A DNA stretch of 64,000 bases from Anastrepha obliqua (lineage: Eukaryota > Arthropoda > Insecta > Diptera > Tephritidae), in NCBI RefSeq assembly GCF_027943255.1, contig NC_072897.1:40956044-41020043 (forward strand), given 5' to 3'. The notes under the pieces are model-generated. The model did no database searches. It saw only the letters and a list, made by a program, of their open reading frames with translations, and was not told the origin of the DNA. The translations under genes were made by a program, and so were the position numbers. Below, piece by piece: positions 56,310-64,000 of the stretch (position 1 is its first letter; each line of letters begins with the position of its first letter).

Positions 56310-57290
56310 GGGACTAATCTGCCAATTCAAGAAAGTCGGCAGCTTCAGTGTCGGTTTTATAGGGTTTTATTTTCAGCTTCCTAAAAATATAATTTACGAG
56401 ACCATCGACCTTTGCCAATGGCTCTAGTAGTTCTTTATTCCATTTATTCATGGGGAGTTCTGGGCTGCTTTTCTGGAATATTTTCGTAATCTCTACGGAT
56501 TTATTGTGTGTAGACGGAGTCCAAACCCTCGTCCTCGGTCGTGAAGGGATATGATCTTTATTGTTCGCCCTCATTTTGAGAAAGACGCTGGCGAGAGCAG
56601 CTTGCACCCATTTTCCTTATCTTCTCGGAATTTTTCCTTCGGGATTTCCCTCATCGAGAGCAACGCGGTGTATTTTTAACGTCTAAGCTATCGACTTTGA
56701 TTCTTTGCTAGATCTCTGTAGAACTCACGTACTTCCTTCCTGAGTTCTTCTTCAGTCGTCGAATTTTGGTGAACCTTCTTGAGAAGTCTTAAAGCTGTGC
56801 GAGGCTCCTAATATACCGCTTTCGTTGGATCAGATAACGTTATTTTCGGCCATTTACTGCCACTAGGACTGGCCACAGTATTCTCCTTGGCCCCACCGTC
56901 GCAAGTGGTCGAAAGTTGGCTATGGACATTTTTGGTTGTTCCGGTGGCCTCAAAGGGCTTCATTGAGAATAAGGGAGGCAAAGCCAGTACCTGCTGAAGC
57001 ACTACTTGGGCGAGGCTCAGCCGTTGCCTTTGTAGTTACCGAATTCGAGCTCGGAAGCACTGCTGCTCTAATTACGAGTCGTGTAGACCCTCTTAGTCCT
57101 GCTAACGGGGGACCGGACTCCTTGGAGTCCACGAGTGTCGGAAGAAGGATGTCCAGGTATCTGTATGCTCAGTACGCAGTAAGATGCTGTACTATTAAGG
57201 AGTATCAAACGCCAAACATAGTATTTTCTACTCAGGTAAGTACCTCCTGATGCAGGACAACTGTGGTACCTATCACCAGCTGGCACCCTC
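56310..57290 (-). pseudogene. Probable ORF1 remnants of a non-LTR retrotransposon
   Basis: Minus frames at 56314-56607 (Lys-rich), 56808-57002 and 56950-57286 share GC-richer, Ser/Thr/Pro-rich composition with ORF1 regions elsewhere in the window. There is no diagnostic motif. Flank 55875-56300 shows nothing recognisable. Confidence 0.3.
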
Positions 57291-57566
57291 CTAGAGGGTT
57301 TAGTGGAGGACTTTCACTTGCTAGAATATCTTTAAGTGCGGGTAGTATTTTTTCATTGTATCAGTTGGCATTGAATCTGGTAACAAACTTAAGCTCTTCA
57401 CTGTGTGCCCATTTCGAAACACAATTTTCTTAGCATTTTGTTAGACAGCTGAAATATTTAGATCTTATAAATCTTAAAATTATGAAACGCGACTGTAAAC
57501 AAGTGTTAACTGATCTGTGATTGATTGCCATATCGATATTTATATTATTCGTGATGACGGATTCTT

Positions 57567-58160
57567 CAGGGTGGGCCAAATAAGACCTACTAATAACTTT
57601 GTTATTTTTTGACATATTTATTTTTCTCTTTTTTTAGGTTATAACTGAATTGTTAGAAATTTATTATGGAACCCTCCCGCAAGAATACCAACAACGACTA
57701 CAATACGCTATTCGTTTTACACAATTAGCCACACAAATTGATTTTTTAAATAATGTGTTGATGTCGGATGGAGCGCATTTTCATTTAAATGGTTATGTCA
57801 ACAAACAAAATTGAAGATTGTGGGGCTCTGAAAATCCAAGGGCAACACACCAACATCAGTTGCACCCATCTAAACGTACTGTTTTGTGCGGGGTTATGAC
57901 CATTAGAGTTATCGGTCCATATTTCTTCGAATATGAGGATGAAATGCCAGAATCGATTTCAGGCGCTTCTTACAGAACATTGATTGAAAACTTTTTGCCA
58001 ATCTTTGTATCGAGAAAAATGGTGACATTTGTCTGATGTAATATTTCGTACATAATTTCCATAAAATATATTCATCGTATAAAAACAATTAACCAAAATA
58101 AATGATTATTGCAAAAGTTATTTGTGTTTAACATTAGTATGTCTTATTGGGCCCACCCTG
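57567..58160 (+). mobile_element. DD41D-like mariner derivative, 594 bp
   Basis: Terminal inverted repeats CAGGGTGGGCCAAATAAGAC (left) and CAGGGTGGGCCCAATAAGAC (right, inverted), continuing with TACTAAT on both sides. The target dinucleotide is TA on the right only, so the left flank has mutated. It contains VLMSDGAHFHLNGYVNKQN, a stop, RLWGSENP..., and IGPYFFEYED...GASYRTLIENF, i.e. a shortened transposase in which the first D-x-A-H motif reads SDGAHF. Confidence 0.8.
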
Positions 58161-58164
58161 TACA

Positions 58165-59063
58165 ACCGTCTACTCCGCATAACTTATTGATTCAACGTCC
58201 ACGAGAGAAGGTGCCAAGATTCTGCCAGCATAAGTTTTTACTTTTCAGTTTTTAGGTTGCACCATTGAGTAGGTATTGTAATAAAATAGAGTCTTAATCT
58301 CTAATCATTTCCACTTAAGTACGTTGTTTGTATTTTTTGTGAAGTAAGAAGTATGAAAAGCAGATGAGAGACAAATCATCGTGCCGAGTTATAAAGGCGC
58401 TCGACGATGGTAATGTTGCGGTAATGAAAATTTGCGGGGAGAATACTGTATCCGGCTACAATTTGTTGCGGGGAGAGTTCTAAATCCGTAATGTCCACTC
58501 GGTGCTTCAAAATTACCATTTTTTCTCATATTTTATTTTCCAAAATAATCCCTTTATATACATATTTCTTTTCAATCAAAGCCTACTTATTTTCAAAGAA
58601 AATTATAACAAATAACAAGAGTGGAAAAACCTTAAAGTGCTTATAATAAAAACATATTTCACAAAATCGGTAAGTTCTATGCATGTATGTAGGAGAACAA
58701 ATGACTTATTTTAAACGAATACTTAGTTGGATTTAACAGATGGCTTTGCTCGCATATAGAGTAAAACGAAAGAATAAATCCTCCATATAAAAAGTGGGGA
58801 AAAATAGGGAAAAGGATGTATTTTGAAAATAGTGTGCTCCTTAGTGGACTAGAAAGGCACTGAAGTTAGTGCACTGAATCAAATTTGTTCTTTCATAGAT
58901 TTTGTACTTTCCTTGAAATTATTGCTAAAAAGAAGATTACAATCATTTTTTTCAACAATATGAAATGCGCCTATATTTGGGGCATCAAAATTGTTAATTT
59001 TTGCCCGTTCAGAAAGCACTGTGCGACGCATCGTAGCAACTGCCGTGCAGGGGCACAGAAATA
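58165..59063. other. AT-rich, no recognisable gene
   Basis: About 900 bases without supported features. Confidence 0.4.
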
Positions 59064-59364
59064 CAGGGTTTGATTGAAAAGTAATGAGCTTTCCCGCGCG
59101 TAGCGTCTGCCAAGCGATCAACCGAATCGGCTGGTGGTTGAAAATGATCGTTGGACCTTCCGCTTCCACTAGAAACCGGTCCCAGTTCGCTGGCAACAGC
59201 GGTGCAGTCAATATCGCTCCGCGCGTGAAAGCTGTTTTAAAAGTGTGTTGGATTTTGCAGTGGCGAAAATGCAGCGATCGTTGGAGCAACGTTACTCGAT
59301 CAAATTTTGCGTAAAACTAAACAAAACGAGTACCGAAACCATTGGGCTACTCAAGAAAAGATAG
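59064..59364 (+). pseudogene. Mariner element, 5' end only
   Basis: Begins at TA-CAGGGTTTGATTGAAAAG, a mariner terminal repeat. About 205 bases later MQRSLEQRYSIKFCVKLNKT...ETIGLLKK starts at 59269, the N-terminal helix-turn-helix of mariner transposase. It runs into a stop at 59362 and the rest is missing. The minus-strand frame over the same bases is a shadow. Confidence 0.75.
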
Positions 59365-59965
59365 GTTTAGTAAATTTGGACGACATTATAATATTCTCGA
59401 CACTTATTACAAATTAACAAATCAGAATTCCTGCAAAAAGCGACAGGATTCCTGGGACACTTAGTTTGAAGAGAAGGAGTTAAATCTTATCCAGAAAAAA
59501 TTAAAAACATAAAATCAAATCCAATGCGCAAGATAAAAAAATAAGTAAAATTATTTCTTAGCCTACTAGGCTATTTCAGGAAATTCATCAAAATCTTCGG
59601 AAAATTAGTGAATTCCTTTACAAATTGCTTATAAAAATTAACAATTAACAAAAAACTATATTGAAACTTTGAAAATTGTAAGAATATATTGATTGACGAC
59701 CCAATATTACAGAATCCGGACTTGAGTGACTTCAGTAAACCGTTTATTTTGACAGCAAATGCCAGCAATGTTGCACTTGAAGCAATACTATCACAAGGCC
59801 AAATAGGCAGCGATGAGCCAATTTGCTCTGCAAGTAGAACGTTGTCAGCGACTGAGTTGAATTACCCAACAACAGAAAAGGAACTATTGGCAATATTCTG
59901 GACAGTGAAATAATTGAGAACCTATATTTTGGGAAATAAATTCAAAATAGTGACCGACCACTAAC
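59365..59965 (+). pseudogene. Ty3/Gypsy pol fragment (17.6/297-like RT end and RNase H)
   Basis: Reads VNLDDIIIFST (modified YxDD), FLKKATGFLGHL-type thumb in broken frames, then a cleaner stretch from 59689: DDPILQNPDLSDFSKPFILT, ANASNVALEAILSQGQIGSD, ASRTLSATELNYPTTEKELL. It ends at a stop and KFKIVTDH. The RNase H Asp after T is Asn (TANASNVAL; normally T-D-A-S). Fragment of an old insect Gypsy/errantivirus-type element with no LTR seen. Confidence 0.75.
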
Positions 59966-59984
59966 TTAGAAAATGGAATTGGGT

Positions 59985-61385
59985 ATCCACCCATCCGCGT
60001 AATGGCGGAATTGGTGGCCACCCAAGTACTATGTGGAGAGTACCATACCGACAACCTGGCAGGAGGATCTCTCTGCACGAGGTAACCCACTTTCGCGAAA
60101 TCCTCCCGTCGAGCAATCGACGGCTCTTGCATCGGATGTGCAGGCCCGAGCCCAACACCCCCTTATGGCCGGAACTAACACCCAGGGTTCCGGAGGAAGC
60201 GCACTACTAGTGGTGAAACATGGCACATTGACTATTCCAATGGAGAGCCGAGTGAGTGTGAGCGATAACGTCGGAACGATCCGTCGTCGAAACGATCCGA
60301 AGCAACTGAACAAGTTGTGGAGGATGTGGAGATAGCGGACAATCTCTCAGTAGACTCAGATGGATCTCTAGTACCGAGTAAGTCTTTGACAACAGTCAAC
60401 CGTGGTGCGAATCAGGTAAGTACCGGTTAAGACTGAAGTTATTGGAGATTCCAACGTAGGTGTTGGTCTATACGCAAGGCCGACCAAACGAAGAAAACAT
60501 AGAGAGAAGAAAGTCGAAGCAATAGCTAAGACAAGTACTCAAGCTCCGTCAACTTTTACACTTGTAATGGAAACGGGAAAGCGTGGCAGAAGAGAGGATT
60601 CCTCTGTAACGGTGCACTCCTCCGGAAACGAAACGGGGTCTGTGCCAACGACCGGGAAAAAGAGAAATGCAAAGAAGAGGAAAGTCGAGAGACGGAATTC
60701 AGAAATGCCTGCATCCTCGACTTAATCCAAGGCAGATAATCCTTTACCTGACAAGGCAAAGGCTAAAGGACTTCAAATGTGGAATGACACTCTTCCGTCA
60801 ACGTCTAGCGAATCATTCGCGAGAATGACAGGAAATGCAATGACAGTAGAGATACATACCGACAAACCAGACGGTCTACTGTCCAAAGGCAACAAGACTA
60901 TCTTAACAGCAATCTTTGGAAAGCTATCGGTGAGTCGAAAGACGCGCCGACTTTTGAGGGTAAGAGCGTGGTGGACGGCATCGTAAAGGCGCACTGTTCC
61001 AATGCTTTTTCCCGAGAATGGCTGGAAAAAGAGTTAGCAAAAATTCCGGCCTGCAAAAACAGCAAGTTCATTATTGTCGAGAGTAGCAAAGAAAGGCAGG
61101 TATGAGCGAGTGTCAGGATTCCGGGTCCTTCCTGTAGTTCAGCAGAACACCTCACACGCATCCGTGTTGACAACAAATATCCTAACACGACTCACTGGAG
61201 AGTATACTCGAGCACCAGGCAGAAATCCGCTACCACTTCGGAGGCGGGTTCCCATCTGGTACTGGGTATCGATATTGGGTCTCTAAGGGTGCTGAAGTCG
61301 AAGTACGGATTCCGTCCTCACCTACATCTGGGCCGAGTCCATTTCCCTATCCAGGATAAGGTGGAGGACAAAGCGTAAAAATACT
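59985..61385 (+). pseudogene. LOA/I-type retrotransposon 5' region and ORF1
   Basis: Begins with CCATCCGCGTAATGGCGGAATT-type sequence resembling 63735-63805. ORF1 is read in shifting frames: a Lys/Arg-rich middle (60430-60760), EIHTDKPDGLLSKGNKTILT, the segment REWLEKELAKIPACKNSKFI, then RIRVDNKYPNTTHWRVYSST and LVLGIDIGSLRVLKSKYGFR. The last two segments match the C-terminal ORF1 domain (DUF4780-like) I know from LOA-type insect elements. Several frameshifts. A DD41D MITE follows at 61472. Confidence 0.5.
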
Positions 61386-61471
61386 CAGTCTCATTACTGA
61401 AGTAATATGTAAGTAAGCGTATACGGCTCTCCTGTGCCGTAAGCATGCAAAACTGAAAACAAACCCACATA

Positions 61472-62166
61472 AAGGGTGATTTTTTAAGAGCTATAGGAAA
61501 GTTTTTCAAAAACACACATGTAAAATTTAGAAAACTGCATGAAATTTGTATTTAAATCGATAGTACAGTCCACATAATTTAATGTTTGAAATGGTCAATT
61601 CGCTTAGTCTAATTTTGGCATACTCTTTCCAATGTTTCGGCCGGTATCTCACATATAAATGATTTAGTGTTGTCTTCCAATGCGTTAATTGAAGCAGGCT
61701 TGTCTGAATAGACATGAGCTTTAGCATAGCGCCACAAAAAATAATCTAAAGGCGTTATATCGCACGATCTGGGTGGCCAATTGACAGGTCCCGAACGTGA
61801 AATAAGATGTTCACCGAACTCCCCTCTCAACAAGTCCATTTTTACGTATGCTGTGTGGCATGTGGCACCGTCTTGGTGAAACCACATGTCATGTGACCTT
61901 CTCTGGATACATTGGTAGCCCTTGCAATTATTCTCGCTGATCTTCACTCCAAAACGACAATTCTGCTTATTGACGTACCTATTGATCCAAAAATGAGCTT
62001 CGTCGCTGAACACAATTTTTCGACTTTAAACTTTCCTAACAGAACACGCATTTTTATAATAAAATTCAATAATTTGCAAGCGTTGTTCGTTTGTAAGTCG
62101 ATTCATGGTTAAATTATAGACCAAAGTGAAGATGTTTAAAGAGATAATAGCTAAAAAATCACCCTT
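61472..62166 (-). mobile_element. DD41D mariner element with both ends, internally deleted
   Basis: Inverted repeats AAGGGTGATTTTTTA (left AAGGGTGATTTTTTAAGAGC, right, inverted, AAGGGTGATTTTTTAGCTAT), flanked by TA at 61470-61471 and 62167-62168. Length 695 bp. Minus-strand gene inside (next entry). Confidence 0.9.
61609..62106 (-). pseudogene. DD41D transposase, internally deleted
   Basis: Start MNRLTNEQRLQIIEFYYKNA at 62106, a stop after SVRKV, then IVFSDEAHFWINRYVNKQNC (first Asp), a deletion, MWFHQDGATCHT (second Asp) and CDITPLDYFLWRYAKAHVYS (third Asp). Counting between the second and third Asp gives 41 residues, the basis for the DD41D call. C-terminus ends at 61609. All three acidic residues are present but the large internal deletion makes it inactive. 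Confidence 0.85.
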
Positions 62167-62424
62167 TATAATATTAATACAAGAACCGCGGGTATGCCAC
62201 TTCACAAATATATATGTGACCTAGGTCCAATGTCGTGGGGACGAATACTTCATTGTGAAGCGAATGTGAGACCACGAGCACGTATTATCATGCCGAGGTT
62301 GATCTCGAACACACGCTGTTAAAAGAGCTATGCTCTGGAGATATCGTTGTTGCAAAAATAAAGTACTGGAAGAGTGGGAACAGTGTCAAAGCTATCATAG
62401 TTTATGACACATATTTCTTTTTAT

Positions 62425-62545
62425 TTTTAGCTTTTTCGTGGCAGAAATGCCCTCGGAGGTTTTCCATTGCCTGCCAAGGGGCGACCGCTATTAGAAAAAA
62501 CTTTTTCTTGTTTGTGGTGTTGGACGGAGATTTGATTCATGTTTT
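62425..62545 (-). repeat. SINE-like repeat, second copy (partial)
   Basis: GTGGCAGAAATGCCCTCGGA, GGTTTTCCATTGCCTGCCAA and GGGGCGACCGCTATTAGAAA match 55735-55805. It forms the right boundary of the LOA fragment and supplies the artificial end of that reading frame. Confidence 0.65.
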
Positions 62546-63560
62546 GTGTTTTTTGTTTTGTTTCCTTGGGATTCGCCCACAGAAAGTGGAGCGTCATCAG
62601 TCCTACCGGCTGATTGCAGTTCTTTCTGCTTAATCACAGAAGTATGTGCGACAGTCGGTCGGACATGACAGGTAACATCAGTTTTGTCCATCAGCCTGCC
62701 TCGCTTGTGAGTTGTAGTAACCCATTTGCTAACCGTGGCTTTGATGGCCGCAGAAGGGAGTGGCAGAACGAGCTGTGGGTAAAAAAAAGGCCCAGAGCTC
62801 ATCCTAGCTAAAGAGTCAGAGGACTCGTTTCCCACAATATCCACGGGTCCCACGTTACCATCAAGCTACTACGTCTACCGACATAGTTCAGCCTAGATTT
62901 ACAGGACTCGACTATCCTTGAAGTGGTTGGGGGGCCGTCTAAGGCTATGAGCGCAGGTTTGCTGTCCCTGCAGACACATAAAGATCTGCCTCTCCATTTG
63001 TTTTCCACAACAAAGATAATAGCTTCCTCAACCACATACATCTCCTCTTGAAACACAGATGCATGCATTCCAAGAGCAAAGTGCAGTTTTGCCCTGCTGA
63101 CCCCAGAACTGGAACCGTACTTGGTCCTGGAGCCATACGTGAAAATGCGAAAACATTGTTTGCCGGGCCTGGCAGCTCCACACTGTAACTCTTTTCAAGT
63201 ACGACTCTTTATGGCATAGAGTCAAGAGAAATGGAGAGGATCGTTGGATCGAAGTCCATGCCTTCTCTTTTTTCCAATGCCGGATAGGGGCCGTACCAGT
63301 TCCCAATGTGTTTCAGCCTGCACATGGGCTTTAAGGCTTCTCCTTGTATGAAAGTATCATGTACTGGTAGACCAATCAGAGCCTCTAATGCCATACCTGA
63401 AGTAGTCGGAAAAGCTCCGGTTTAGATCCATAAGCCCTTGGTAAGAGAAAGACCCGACGTTTTCCCAAAGACGGCCCTACACCACCAGAAAGCTGTGAGT
63501 GCTTTGGATGTCTTTGTTTCAACGTGTGACACCAAAGAAATTTAATATCGAGGATTAATC
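62546..63560 (-). pseudogene. LOA-like retrotransposon RT thumb and RNase H
   Basis: Minus strand. KYLRLILDIKF and KTSGLSLTKGLW (RT thumb, about 63560-63420), ALEALIGLPVHDTFIQGEAL, then RNase H pieces in three frames: SGQQGKT-like Gly-rich start, VFQEEMYVVEEAIIFVVE and LCVCRDSKPALIAL (catalytic Asp), and VDIVGNESSDSLAR (last acidic position). Frame breaks between them. RNase H after the RT fits LOA/I-type elements. Same lineage style as 44.4-47.9 kb. Confidence 0.75.
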
Positions 63561-63689
63561 TAAGATATTTGCTTTTTTTGGATAGCTACATTGTGACGCT
63601 TTTTAGCTTAAGCAGACGTCATCATGTTGGTCTCCTTGCCGTGGATATGAAGCATAAGTGGTGGTTTGATCCCCATATATGTGGACCAA

Positions 63690-64000
63690 CTCAACACGAA
63701 CTAAGTGGGAACCTCCTTATGGGGATTGGCTAGCCATCCATCCGCTTTACCGCGTATTTGGTAGCCTCCCAATCACCATTCGATGATCACCGTACCGACG
63801 AAGATCCCTTGTGATTCCTAAGCCTCTGTCATCCCAGGGTGTTTTGCGACACCGTGGCCATTGGACGGTTTGTAGCCAGTGGGCTTACCAAACCGGCTGT
63901 ATTTCAAAGGCGCCTTCCTAACACCGGGCCACCTGAAGGAGTAACTGTGGCCTTGCCACGGCATGGGGTACTGCCGTGGTGGACCGTTTGAATTCCCCTT
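63690..64000 (+). other. Non-LTR retrotransposon 5'-type sequence running off the window
   Basis: GCCATCCATCCGCTTTACCG and later blocks resemble 59985-60065. It ends with a palindromic stretch TGCCACGGCATGGGGTACTG, CCGTGG that is reminiscent of LOA/R1-type untranslated regions. No frame is supported. Confidence 0.4.

Noticed and set aside
58879..59289. 136-residue minus ORF
   Set aside because: Antisense of a mariner 5' end whose plus strand has the terminal repeat and N-terminal motif.

Overview
This is eukaryotic, AT-rich, intergenic DNA and almost certainly comes from a dipteran. The best guess is a tephritid fruit fly. The signs are the constant ACATACATATGTATG-type microsatellites, DD41D ('rosa'-type) Tc1/mariner transposases of the kind known from tephritids, insect-type RTE, LOA, R1 and Jockey retrotransposons, Helitron ends of insect type, and a tRNA-like short repeat family. 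I found no convincing host protein-coding gene. The window is a graveyard of nested mobile elements, and most open frames are pieces of transposases or reverse transcriptases broken by stops and frameshifts.

Layout. 0-6.6 kb: diverged short repeats with tRNA-like T-arms, a mariner remnant, and a ~3.2 kb foldback-like structure holding a TTAA-flanked MITE. 6.6-18.5 kb: three blocks of one decayed Polinton/Maverick (adintovirus-like) endogenous element. They carry a phospholipase-A2-like coat protein, a double-jelly-roll capsid-like protein and an FtsK-type packaging ATPase fragment. The blocks are split by an unclassified cut-and-paste element (8.75-10.2 kb), an R1-clade retrotransposon (10.3-11.6 kb) and a Ty3/Gypsy element (12.55-17.84 kb), whose own RT is split by a TTAA MITE. 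18.5-23.5 kb: RTE fragment, tandem satellite-like repeat, ORF1 fragment and DD41D mariner.

23.51-32.07 kb: an almost end-to-end Helitron on the minus strand. Its Rep domain is interrupted by a 3.17 kb CACTA-like element with ~600 bp inverted repeats, which itself carries a U2 snRNA pseudogene and an inverted pair of tRNA-like SINE heads. 32.3-35.1 kb: a complete but nonsense-mutated hAT-like transposon with an 8 bp target duplication. A second, plus-strand copy lies at 47.8-49.5 kb. 35.2-36.9 kb: a PIF/Harbinger-like TIR element. 37.4-39.8 kb: a decayed hAT (GTF2IRD2/ZBED5-like transposase) split by another TTAA MITE. 42.9-43.7 kb: DD41D element. 44.4-47.9 kb: a LOA-like retrotransposon split by a 1.94 kb hAT element that has mirrored arrays of seven ~39 bp repeats.

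49.5-64 kb: Jockey, RTE, mariner, Gypsy and LOA fragments plus SINE-like repeats. The useful information is the insertion history. Several insertions can be dated relative to each other because the target duplications and the host reading frames on both sides agree. Part 2 highlights the Polinton-like element, the unclassified CACTG-end transposon/protein family, the U2 pseudogene with a perfect G/C hairpin insert, and the mirrored hAT subterminal arrays.
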